Positions 47,986 to 55,605 of a DNA stretch of 64,000 nt are shown here, in pieces. The notes beneath the pieces were generated by a model. The model ran no database searches. It was not told where the DNA came from and worked only from the letters and a program-made list of their open reading frames with translations. How positions within the stretch are numbered: position 1 is the stretch's first letter; each line of letters starts with the position of its first letter. Both the position numbers and the translations under genes were made by a program. The DNA comes from an uncultured Alistipes sp. (GTDB lineage Bacteria; Bacteroidota; Bacteroidia; Bacteroidales; Rikenellaceae): the NCBI GenBank assembly GCA_910576555.1, contig CAJTIY010000005.1, positions 62,001-126,000 of the forward strand. Direction: 5' to 3'.

Positions 47986-50454
47986 TCAGGCGACGCGCAG
48001 CCGTACGCCGCTGCGCTTGTCCGATTCGACCACCACCGTGTCGCCCGCCTGCAGACGTCCTTCGATGATCAGCTCCGAGAGCGGCTCCTCGACGTGGTCG
48101 GCGAGCGTGCGCTTCAGGGCGCGGGCGCCGTAGCGCTGCTCGTAGCCCATCGCCGCGAGACGGCGTTTGGCGCCGCGCGTGATCCGCACCTCGTAGCCCA
48201 AGCGGCGCGTGCGGGAGAAGAGCCCCTGCAGCTCCAGATCGACGATGCGCTCCACGTCGCCGGCCTCCAGCGTGCGGAAGATCACGATGTCGTCGATGCG
48301 GTTGAGGAACTCCGGCGCGAAGGTCTGTTCGAGCGCCCGGCGGTACTCGCAGGCGGGTGCGAGCTCCTCGGTGCCGCTTTTCGACGGCGTGCTGTAGCCG
48401 ACCTGCTTGGGCCGCTGCACGGTCTCGCGCGAACCGACGTTCGAGGTCATGATCAGGATCGTGTTGCGGAAGTCGACCCTGCGGCCCGAGCCGTCGGTGA
48501 GGTGTCCCTCGTCGAAGATCTGCAGCAGCGCGTTGAAGACATCGGGATGCGCCTTCTCGATCTCGTCGAACAGCACCACGGCATAGGGCTGCCGCCGCAC
48601 GGCCTCGGTGAGCTGGCCCCCGTCGCCGTAGCCGACGTATCCCGGAGGGGCGCCGATCAGGCGGGCGACGTTGTGCTTCTCGCCGTATTCGCTCATGTCG
48701 ATGCGGATCAGGCCCCGCTGCTCGTCGAAGAGCCATTTCGAGACCTCTTTGGCCAGCAGCGTCTTGCCCACGCCCGTAGGTCCGACGAAGAGGAAGACGC
48801 CGATCGGACGCCGCTCGTCCTTCAGCCCGGCGCACGAGCGCCGGATCGTCCGCGCGATCTTCTCGACGGCCTCCCGCTGTCCCACGACCCGTCCTTCGAG
48901 GTGGTCGCGGAGCAGGCGCAGGCGCCGCAGCTCGTTGTCCGAGACCCGCTCGGCCGGGATGCCCGTCATGGCGGTCACCACCTGCTGGATGTGCTCGGGC
49001 GCGATGGTCGCGGGCCGGGTGTCGAGCGCATGCCGCCACGCCGCGCGCTCCTCGCGCAGCCTCGTGCGCAGCGCCAGCTCCCGCAGACGTGCCGCCGCGG
49101 CCTTTTCGTAGACCAGCGCCTCGACCGCTTCGCGCCGCTCGCGCCGTGCCGCCGCGAGGTCGGCCTGCGTCGCCCGCAGGGTCTCCGGTTCGCGCGCCGC
49201 CTGCAGGTGGGCGCGGGACCCCGCCTCGTCGAGCACGTCGATCGCCTTGTCGGGGAAGAAGCGGTCGGTGACGTAGCGGTCGGTGAGCGCCACGCAGGCC
49301 TGCAGCGCCTCCTCCGTGTAGCGCACCCGGTGGTGCCGCTCGTAGCGGGGGGCGATGTTGCGCAGGATCTCGAGCGTCTGCTCGGGCGACGTGGGCTCGA
49401 CCACGATCTTCTGGAAGCGGCGTTCGAGGGCTGCGTCGGCCTCGATGTGCGCGCGGTATTCGTCGCACGTCGTGGCGCCGATGGTCTGCAGCTCGCCGCG
49501 CGCTAGCGCGGGCTTCAGTATGTTGGCCGTGTCGAGGCTACCCTGCGTCGACCCCGCACCGACGATCGTGTGGATTTCGTCGATGAAGATGATCGTGTCC
49601 TGCGCCTTGCGCAGCTCGTCGAGCAGCTGCTGCATCCGCTCCTCGAATTCGCCGCGGAACTTGGTGCCCGCGACGAGGGCCGAGACATCGAGCGAGAAGA
49701 GCGTCTTCCCGGCGATCGTGTAGGGCACCTCGCCCGCGGCGATGCGCAGGGCCAGCCCCTCGACGATGGCGCTCTTGCCCACGCCCGCCTCGCCGATCAG
49801 GATCGGGTTGTTCTTCTTGCGCCGCGAGAGGATCTGCACCACGCGCTCGATCTCCCGTTCGCGGCCGATCACGGGGTCGATCCTCCCTTCGCGGGCCATG
49901 CGCGTGAGGTCGGTGCCGAACCGGTCGAGCAGCTGCGAGGTCGCCCGCGTTTCGGCGGACGCCGCGTCGTCGGCGTCGATCGTGCGGATGCGGATTTCGG
50001 TGCGCGAGTCGTCGTCGGAGACCAGCTTGCGGAGCTCCTCGCCCACTACCTCGGCGTCGATACCGTACATTTCGAGGATGCGGGAGGCGGCCGTCGCACG
50101 GTCGGCGACGATCGCGCGCAGGGCGTGGGCCGTCGATACGGTCCGCGTCTCCTCCGGGCTTTCGCGAAGCTCCCTTTCGAAGGCGTCGTAGAACGTCTCG
50201 GCGCTTTGCTGCACGGTGCTTTCGCCGGGATGCGCACCCTCGTCGGGCAGTTCGCGCTCCAGACGCTGGCACACCTGATGCAATTCCCACTCCTTGAGCC
50301 GTTCCGAGAGAATACGGTAGGCCAGCGATCCCTCCTCCCGCAGCAGCTCCAGCGCAAGGAAATCCTTGTGGGAGCGGGTCACCCCCGCTTTGGTCGTGTT
50401 GAATGCCGTCCGGGCGATAATCCCTTTGAGCGTTTTCGAAATTTTCATCTGCAT
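47986..50454 (-). CDS. clpC: ClpC-type AAA+ protease ATPase subunit
   Basis: 822-residue Hsp100 unfoldase with two AAA+ modules. An N-terminal Clp-N domain (about 1-140) precedes Walker A1 GEAGVGKS (about 218) and Walker B FIDEIHTIVG. The middle domain is short (about 410-470), as in ClpC rather than ClpB. The second module has GPTGVGKT (about 555) and VLFDEIEKAHPDVF. Likely works with ClpP on damaged proteins. ATGs at codons 1 and 3 are both usable. A near-consensus box TATCTATG lies at 50480-50487. Confidence 0.92.
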   Translation of the reverse strand: MQMKISKTLKGIIARTAFNTTKAGVTRSHKDFLALELLREEGSLAYRILSERLKEWELHQVCQRLERELPDEGAHPGESTVQQSAETFYDAFERELRESPEETRTVSTAHALRAIVADRATAASRILEMYGIDAEVVGEELRKLVSDDDSRTEIRIRTIDADDAASAETRATSQLLDRFGTDLTRMAREGRIDPVIGREREIERVVQILSRRKKNNPILIGEAGVGKSAIVEGLALRIAAGEVPYTIAGKTLFSLDVSALVAGTKFRGEFEERMQQLLDELRKAQDTIIFIDEIHTIVGAGSTQGSLDTANILKPALARGELQTIGATTCDEYRAHIEADAALERRFQKIVVEPTSPEQTLEILRNIAPRYERHHRVRYTEEALQACVALTDRYVTDRFFPDKAIDVLDEAGSRAHLQAAREPETLRATQADLAAARRERREAVEALVYEKAAAARLRELALRTRLREERAAWRHALDTRPATIAPEHIQQVVTAMTGIPAERVSDNELRRLRLLRDHLEGRVVGQREAVEKIARTIRRSCAGLKDERRPIGVFLFVGPTGVGKTLLAKEVSKWLFDEQRGLIRIDMSEYGEKHNVARLIGAPPGYVGYGDGGQLTEAVRRQPYAVVLFDEIEKAHPDVFNALLQIFDEGHLTDGSGRRVDFRNTILIMTSNVGSRETVQRPKQVGYSTPSKSGTEELAPACEYRRALEQTFAPEFLNRIDDIVIFRTLEAGDVERIVDLELQGLFSRTRRLGYEVRITRGAKRRLAAMGYEQRYGARALKRTLADHVEEPLSELIIEGRLQAGDTVVVESDKRSGVRLRVA

Positions 50455-50776
50455 TGTTGCGTCGTCTTTTTTTGTTTCGCATAGATAACGCAGGGGCAGG
50501 ACCCTGTAGTATATGGGCCCTCATACAGACGGCGGTCGTGTATGATGCTGATATATATCGTGTTGCTGCTAGGTAGGGCGCGCGGCGCCGATGCCCGAGA
50601 CGCTGCATCCGGCGGTGTGATTCAGTCGATTATGCGGGCGGAAATGATTGTTCGGTGGGCGGAAATGTTTAGTGTGTTTTCGGGGCTCTGCGGCTGCGAA
50701 AGGTCCGTTTCGACGACGAAACGGGCGTTCCGCGCTATGTCGGAACACCCGTTTTCGGGACGGGAAGGGTGCGGCG
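50455..50776. other. Intergenic region upstream of clpC
   Basis: 322 bases. A minus-strand box TATCTATG (50480-50487, one mismatch) may drive clpC, with a CAGGG-rich inverted segment beside it. The right end has the hairpin of the phosphoesterase gene. Nothing coding was found between. Confidence 0.55.
50718..50756 (-). terminator. Hairpin after the YfcE-type phosphoesterase gene
   Basis: GAAACGGGCGTTCCG / CGGAACACCCGTTTTC, about 15 bp with one mismatch and an 8-nt loop, 20 nt beyond the stop. T tract weak. Confidence 0.65.
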
Positions 50777-51274
50777 TCAGCTCCGCCGGGGCCATTCGCC
50801 CACCTCCAAGTCGCGCATCCCGCTTCCGTCGACGACGAGCCGCACGGCGGTGCGGACCTTGTGGAAGCCGAATTCGCCCGCCGCGCCGGGATTGACGTGC
50901 AGCAGTTCGTAGACCGGGTCGTAGATGACCTTCAGGATGTGGGAGTGGCCGGCGATGAAGAGCTTCGGGCGCAGCGACTGGATCTTCGCCACGGCACGCG
51001 GGTCGTAGCGGCGCGGATAGCCCCCGATGTGGGTCATCAGCACGTCGACCTCCTCGCAGCGGAACGCCGCGAAGTCGGGGTAGACGCGGCGCGTCAGGCC
51101 GCCGTCGATGTTGCCGCTCACGGCCCGCAGGGGTTTGAAGGCGGCGATCGTGTCGGCCAGTTCGAGCGACCCGATGTCGCCCGCATGCCAGATTTCGTCG
51201 ACGTCGCGCAGGAATTCGCGCAGGCGGTCGTCGAAGGTGCCGTGCGTGTCGGAGATGATGCCGATGCGTTTCAT
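50777..51274 (-). CDS. YfcE/MJ0936-type metallophosphoesterase
   Basis: 165-residue cytosolic two-metal phosphodiesterase. All motifs are present: SDTHG (9-13), HAGDIG (about 30), GNID (about 54), THIGGYP (about 81) and AGHSHI (about 107). E. coli YfcE hydrolyses phosphodiesters in vitro; the natural substrate is not settled. Start MKRIGIISDTHG is the normal one. It follows the CotH-like gene by 26 nt and is the last gene of the rarA-cotH-like unit. Confidence 0.9.
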   Translation of the reverse strand: MKRIGIISDTHGTFDDRLREFLRDVDEIWHAGDIGSLELADTIAAFKPLRAVSGNIDGGLTRRVYPDFAAFRCEEVDVLMTHIGGYPRRYDPRAVAKIQSLRPKLFIAGHSHILKVIYDPVYELLHVNPGAAGEFGFHKVRTAVRLVVDGSGMRDLEVGEWPRRS

Positions 51275-51300
51275 GGGCGTTGCGGAGTGCCGGAGGGCGG

Positions 51301-52884
51301 TTACCAGTTGGCGATGTTTTCGTTCATCCACGCTATGCGGGCCGCGTAGACCGATGCGAGGAGGTCGACCGCCTCGTCGAAGGAGAGCTTCTCGTCCCGG
51401 TTGGGGTGGCCCGTATCGATGTTCGGCCAGCGCGCGAAGTTGCGGCGCTCGGCCGCGGCGATCGCTGCGCGCTCCCGCTCGATGAAGGCGGGGATCTCCT
51501 TCAGGAAGGGATACCACTCCTGCCAGCGCCGTTTGATGTCGGCGCGGAACGAGGCGTCGTTCATCAGCAGGTTCCACCAGTTGTCTGCGTACCACGGGAA
51601 TTCGTTGTACTGGTAGAAGAGCCCGTAGTTGATCCACTGGGTCTGGGTGTGGGCGACGAGCGTCTCGTAGTCGAAGTCCCAGATCGGACCGGCGACGAGT
51701 TTTCCGCCGCGGTCCTTGTGGAAGTAGATGCTCTTGGGGTGGAGGATTTCGTGGTTGGCCATCACCTCGAAGCAGATCCAGTAGTCGATCATCGACTCCC
51801 GGTCGAGCCACTGGAAGGGATCCGTCGCCGACTGTCCCTTGCCCGCGGCTGCGATCGCCGCGTCGAGCGTGTTGACGTAGCTCTGGATGTAGTCGAGCCG
51901 CTCGGCGGTCATCTCTTCGGGATCGGGCGACTTGATGTTGACGGGGATGTAGGTGCTCTGCGAACGGAATTTGCAATCCTCGTCGTAGTTGGTGTCGAAT
52001 TCGAGCAGGTAGCCGCCCGTGAGCGCCTCGCCCGCGTCGTCGCCCGGTTCCATCTCGACGATGTCGACGCGGTTTTCGTCGACCTTGATCTGCTCGGTGA
52101 GGAGGAACAGACCGTAGTAGGCGCCGTTGAAGTAGAGCTCGGCGTATTCGTTGCGCACGGTGTAGGCCAGCTTCGAGTTCCGTCCGATGTGGTAGGCGAT
52201 GCGGTTGCGCAGGTGCGTGCGGTCCATATAGTTGGCGATCAGGCACCACCGCTTGTGCTTCGGCATGCCGAGCACCTCGTTTTTCTTGGCGAGCTTCAGC
52301 GCGTAGGGTTTCTTCTCCCAGCCCCACGTGGAGTTGCCGCGGCCCTTGACCTCGGTATCCATCTCCTCGAGGTCGTCGAAGGCCCCGCCGCCGTCGATCG
52401 AGATGCGGGCCGCCACCCATGTCTCTTTGGTGATCTGCTCCTGCGGGATCTGGGTCGTGATCCGCACGATGGGCATGTAGGGGGTGTTGCGCACGGTGAG
52501 GGGCATCGGCGCGATCCGGCCGCCGGCCGCCGTGCAGTTGACCTGCAGCTCCTCGACATACTTGCCGCCCACGGCGTCGGCGCTGCGCAGGTCGCGGATC
52601 TTCATTTCGTAGAGGCCTTCGCCCGACCGGACGACCGACTGCATGCGGACGTGGGCCGGTGCGGCGCCCGCGGCGTCGGTCAGCGTGAAGTCTTCGGGGG
52701 CGATGTCGGCATCGTCCGGCGTGACGGTGATGCGCACGCTCTTCGTCGCGGCCGGGTCGAGCACCACTTCCGAGGTCGAAAGCAGGGTCTCGGGGAGGAT
52801 CGCGGTCTGGGTCTTGTCGTCGCTGCAGGCCGTCGCCGCGAGGGCGCAGAGGGCGAGCAGCGGGTGGCGGAGGTTTTTCTTCAT
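51301..52884 (-). CDS. CotH-like atypical kinase, lipoprotein
   Basis: 527 residues with a lipobox (ATAC, Cys20). Residues about 30-130 form a beta-sandwich-like N-terminal region. The CotH domain follows: EVKGRGNSTWGW (178-189) with a KPYALKL lysine (about 192-198), NYMDRTHLRNRIAYHIG, and the metal-binding IWDFDYE (about 425). CotH of Bacillus spores is a protein kinase. Here the protein is on the envelope, so a kinase acting in the periplasm or on the surface, if active at all, would need a source of ATP. 19 nt after rarA. Confidence 0.82.
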   Translation of the reverse strand: MKKNLRHPLLALCALAATACSDDKTQTAILPETLLSTSEVVLDPAATKSVRITVTPDDADIAPEDFTLTDAAGAAPAHVRMQSVVRSGEGLYEMKIRDLRSADAVGGKYVEELQVNCTAAGGRIAPMPLTVRNTPYMPIVRITTQIPQEQITKETWVAARISIDGGGAFDDLEEMDTEVKGRGNSTWGWEKKPYALKLAKKNEVLGMPKHKRWCLIANYMDRTHLRNRIAYHIGRNSKLAYTVRNEYAELYFNGAYYGLFLLTEQIKVDENRVDIVEMEPGDDAGEALTGGYLLEFDTNYDEDCKFRSQSTYIPVNIKSPDPEEMTAERLDYIQSYVNTLDAAIAAAGKGQSATDPFQWLDRESMIDYWICFEVMANHEILHPKSIYFHKDRGGKLVAGPIWDFDYETLVAHTQTQWINYGLFYQYNEFPWYADNWWNLLMNDASFRADIKRRWQEWYPFLKEIPAFIERERAAIAAAERRNFARWPNIDTGHPNRDEKLSFDEAVDLLASVYAARIAWMNENIANW

Positions 52885-52903
52885 TTCGGTTCGGAGGCGT
52901 TGT

Positions 52904-54175
52904 TCAGTATTTTCCTTTCCAGAGTCGCGCGATCCGTTCGGCGATCTTCGCCTCGGCGGCGTTCTGGGTGTCGGGTTCGTAGAATTTCGTGCCGCAGAGC
53001 GATTCGGGCAGGAACTCCAGTTCGGCGAAGTGTCCGGCGTAGTCGTGGGCGTATTTGTATCCTTTGCCGTAGCCCGCCTTGTCCATCAGGCGGGTGGGGG
53101 CGTTGCGCAGGTGCAGCGGTACGGGGCGGTTGGTCGTGTCGCGCTCGACCAGCGCGAGGGCCTTGTTGATGGCCGCGTAGGCCGTGTTGCTCTTGGGGCT
53201 CGTCGCGAGGTAGATCGTCGCCTCGGCGAGCGGGATGCGCGCTTCGGGCATGCCGATCTTGTGCACCGTGTCGAAGCAGGCGTTGGCCAGCAGCAGGGCG
53301 TTGGGGTTGGCCAGACCGATGTCCTCCGCGGCGAGGATCACCAGCCGCCGGGCGATGAAGCGCGGCTCCTCGCCCCCGGCCAGCATGCGCGCGAGGTAGT
53401 AGATCGCCGCATTGGGGTCGCTGCCCCGCACCGACTTGATGAAGGCCGAGATGACGTCGTAGTGCTGCTCGCCGTTCTTGTCGTAGAGGGCGATGTTCTG
53501 CTGCAGGCAGTCGGTGACGTAGCGGTCGGTGATCGTCACCTTGCCCTCCGTGGCGCCTACGATGATGTCGAGGATGTTGAGCAGCTTGCGCGCGTCGCCC
53601 CCGGCGAAGCGGAACAGCGCGCCCGTTTCGACCACCTCGATCGTGCGGGCCTTGAGCTCGGGGTCGGTCGTCAGCGCGCGGTCGAGGAGCTTGCGCAGGT
53701 CGTCGTCCTCCTGCGCTTTGAGGATGTAGACCTGACAGCGGCTCAACAGCGGCGGGATCACCTCGAAAGAGGGGTTCTCGGTCGTGGCGCCGATGAGCGT
53801 CACGACACCCTGCTCGACGGCTCCGAGCAGCGAGTCCTGCTGCGACTTGTTGAAGCGGTGGATCTCGTCGATGAACAGGAACGGCGGGCGCTGGTCGAAG
53901 AAGCGGCTCTTGCGGGCCGATTCGATCACCTCGCGCACCTCCTTGACCCCCGATGTCACGGCCGAAAGCGTGAAGAAGGGGCGGTCGAGCTGCGTGGCCA
54001 CGATTTTCGCCAGCGTGGTCTTGCCCACGCCCGGCGGGCCCCAGAGGATGAACGAGGGGACGTTGCCCGTCTCGAAGAATTTGCGGAATACGCCGTTCCG
54101 GCCCACGAGGTGTTCCTGCCCGACGTAGTCGTCGAGGGTCGTGGGGCGCAGGCGTTCGGGAAGGGGTGCGGACAT
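52904..54175 (-). CDS. rarA: Replication-associated recombination ATPase RarA/MgsA
   Basis: 423-residue AAA+ protein that acts at stalled replication forks. Walker A GPPGVGKT (46-53), Walker B FLFIDEIHRFNK (about 98), sensor ATTENPSFEV and the MgsA C-terminal tetramerisation domain (KSVRGSDPNAAIYYLARML, LVILAAEDIGLANP, LHLRNAPTRLMDKAGYGKGY) are all present. A C8 run sits 5-12 nt before the start codon on the coding strand. 64 nt after the monooxygenase-domain gene. Confidence 0.95.
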   Translation of the reverse strand: MSAPLPERLRPTTLDDYVGQEHLVGRNGVFRKFFETGNVPSFILWGPPGVGKTTLAKIVATQLDRPFFTLSAVTSGVKEVREVIESARKSRFFDQRPPFLFIDEIHRFNKSQQDSLLGAVEQGVVTLIGATTENPSFEVIPPLLSRCQVYILKAQEDDDLRKLLDRALTTDPELKARTIEVVETGALFRFAGGDARKLLNILDIIVGATEGKVTITDRYVTDCLQQNIALYDKNGEQHYDVISAFIKSVRGSDPNAAIYYLARMLAGGEEPRFIARRLVILAAEDIGLANPNALLLANACFDTVHKIGMPEARIPLAEATIYLATSPKSNTAYAAINKALALVERDTTNRPVPLHLRNAPTRLMDKAGYGKGYKYAHDYAGHFAELEFLPESLCGTKFYEPDTQNAAEAKIAERIARLWKGKY

Positions 54176-54239
54176 GGTCGGGGGGGGATTCAGGCGTCGT
54201 GGGTCTCTTTTTCGGCGGGCCGGCGGCGGAGCGGACGGT

Positions 54240-54515
54240 TCAGCATGCGAATTTCTCGGCTTTCAGCTCGCCCAGCCGCTTCAGCTGCGGCACGAGGGCG
54301 GCGAAGTGCGCGGTCCGTTCGTGCGCGGCGAGCGCTTCGGCGTCGCGCCACGTCTCGCAGATCATCAGCACGTCGGGGCGCGTGGCGCTCTCGAAGAGGT
54401 CGTAGGCGATGCAGCCCTCGTCCGCGCGCGAGGCCGCGACGAGCTCCTTCGCCGCGCGGAGCAGCTCCGCGCGCTCGGAGGCGGCGGTGCGGATGAATAC
54501 GTTCAGACGGATCAT
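54240..54515 (-). CDS. Antibiotic biosynthesis monooxygenase (ABM) domain protein
   Basis: 91 residues, a single ferredoxin-like ABM domain: hydrophobic N-terminal strand MIRLNVFIRT, helix SERAELLRAAKELVAASR, GCIAYDLFES, VLMICETWRDAEALAAHERTAHF. Relatives are small quinol or heme-handling monooxygenases such as YgiN. No cofactor site is obvious, and the in vivo substrate is unknown. It appears to be the first gene of the minus-strand group with rarA. Confidence 0.85.
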   Translation of the reverse strand: MIRLNVFIRTAASERAELLRAAKELVAASRADEGCIAYDLFESATRPDVLMICETWRDAEALAAHERTAHFAALVPQLKRLGELKAEKFAC

Positions 54516-54537
54516 GGTCGTATGCGTTATAATCGTT

Positions 54538-54545
54538 CAAAGATA
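54538..54545 (-). promoter_or_regulatory. -7 box of the ABM gene
   Basis: TATCTTTG on the minus strand, full consensus, 22 nt before the start. Confidence 0.65.
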
Positions 54546-54730
54546 CGCTTTTTTCGCGAAAGACCGCTCGGTTCGCTCCATAATTATCGATGTCCTTCCC
54601 GACACGGGTGCTGTTCCGTCGAGCTGCAGGCGGCGCCGGGGCGTTCGTCCGTCGGATGATGCGTGGACCGGCGCCTGCGGGAAAGAGGGGCGGCCGCACC
54701 GCGTTCGCTCCGGCCGGCTGCGAGGGCCGA

Positions 54731-54762
54731 TTTGCAAGTTCGGGCCGAGTTGCGTATCTTGC
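54731..54762 (+). promoter_or_regulatory. Promoter of the CD225-DUF2752 pair
   Basis: TTTG (54731-54734), 20-nt spacer, TATCTTGC (54755-54762; two mismatches to TAnnTTTG). Confidence 0.55.
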
Positions 54763-54835
54763 GGATCGTTCGGTGCCGCTTCCGCCGACAGGTGGAGGTG
54801 GTCGCCGGCGCGAACCTGCTAAAAATCATTGTGTT

Positions 54836-55120
54836 ATGAATGTAGAGGAACCCTCCGTCCCGCCCCGCAAGCCGGACGATTTTCTGGTGTGGGCCGTGCT
54901 GTGCACCGTTTTTTGCTGCCTGCCGCTGGGCATCGTGTCGATCGTGAAATGCTGTCAGGTCGACACCTATTGGAGCCGCGGCGATTACGAAGGTGCGCTG
55001 CGGGTGGCCTCCGAGGCGCGGAAATGGACCTACTGGGGCTTCGGCATCGCGGTCGGATTTTATCTGTTGTATCTGCTCGTCGTCGCCATCGGCGTCGTGC
55101 TCGCGCTGCATGCGGCGTAG
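54836..55120 (+). CDS. CD225/dispanin-family small membrane protein
   Basis: 94 residues: proline-rich N-terminus (PSVPPRKPDDF), first hydrophobic segment (about 17-38) with FCCLPLGIVSIVKCCQV, then a loop with SRGDYEGALRVASEARKW, and a second membrane helix (about 65-92). The CCLPLGIVSIV..A/C..V pattern is the CD225 signature shared with IFITM proteins. Bacterial members have no known function. Its end overlaps the start of the DUF2752 gene by 11 nt, a pairing often seen in Bacteroidota. Confidence 0.85.
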   Translation: MNVEEPSVPPRKPDDFLVWAVLCTVFCCLPLGIVSIVKCCQVDTYWSRGDYEGALRVASEARKWTYWGFGIAVGFYLLYLLVVAIGVVLALHAA

Positions 55121-55523
55121 GTACGACCGGCTCGTCCGTTTCTTGGGGACGAGCTGCGGACGTGGCGTGCTGCTGCTCGGCGCGGGCGCTCTGGCGCTGC
55201 TCTACTACCGGATCGATCCGGGGCGTACGGCGTGGATGCCGCAGTGCGTGTTCCGCTCGCTGACGGGCTGGGAGTGCCCTGCCTGCGGCGGGCAGCGGGC
55301 CCTCCATGCGTCGTTGCACGGCGAGTGGGCGGCAGCGCTGCGCTACAATCCCTTTCTGCTGGTCGCGCTTCCCTATTTGGCGGCGGTGGTCTTCGCGACT
55401 TTCGGCACGGGACGGCGGGCCCTGCGGCTGCGCGCGTGGGTGCGGCACCCGTGGGTGGCGGGAACCTACGCGGCGCTCTTTTTCGCGTGGTGGATCGTGC
55501 GCAACACGCCGCTGTGGCCGTAA
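55110..55523 (+). CDS. DUF2752 membrane protein
   Basis: 137 residues with three likely membrane helices (about 17-33, 80-97, 113-131). The family motif is WECPACGGQRALHA (about 54-67), where two cysteines could bind metal or form a disulfide. Function unknown. Start chosen at the ATG inside the end of the CD225 gene; translational coupling is likely. A perfect 17-bp terminator begins directly after the stop. Confidence 0.85.
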   Translation: MRRRYDRLVRFLGTSCGRGVLLLGAGALALLYYRIDPGRTAWMPQCVFRSLTGWECPACGGQRALHASLHGEWAAALRYNPFLLVALPYLAAVVFATFGTGRRALRLRAWVRHPWVAGTYAALFFAWWIVRNTPLWP

Positions 55524-55562
55524 TACGACAAGGGCGCCGATCGACTCGGCGCCCTTGTCGTA
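55524..55562. terminator. Bidirectional terminator between DUF2752 gene and aspS
   Basis: Perfect 17-bp stem TACGACAAGGGCGCCGA / TCGGCGCCCTTGTCGTA with a 5-nt loop, adjoining the stop codon. Confidence 0.85.
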
Positions 55563-55605
55563 TCGCGGCGGCGGGGTCACGCCCCGTCGTCGGTGAAGGC
55601 CGGGG

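Larger units (their letters stand above)
54516..54835. other. Divergent intergenic region, ABM gene to CD225 gene
   Basis: 320 bases holding the two promoters listed here. The middle part (54590-54720) is GC-rich with no recognised structure. Confidence 0.6.
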
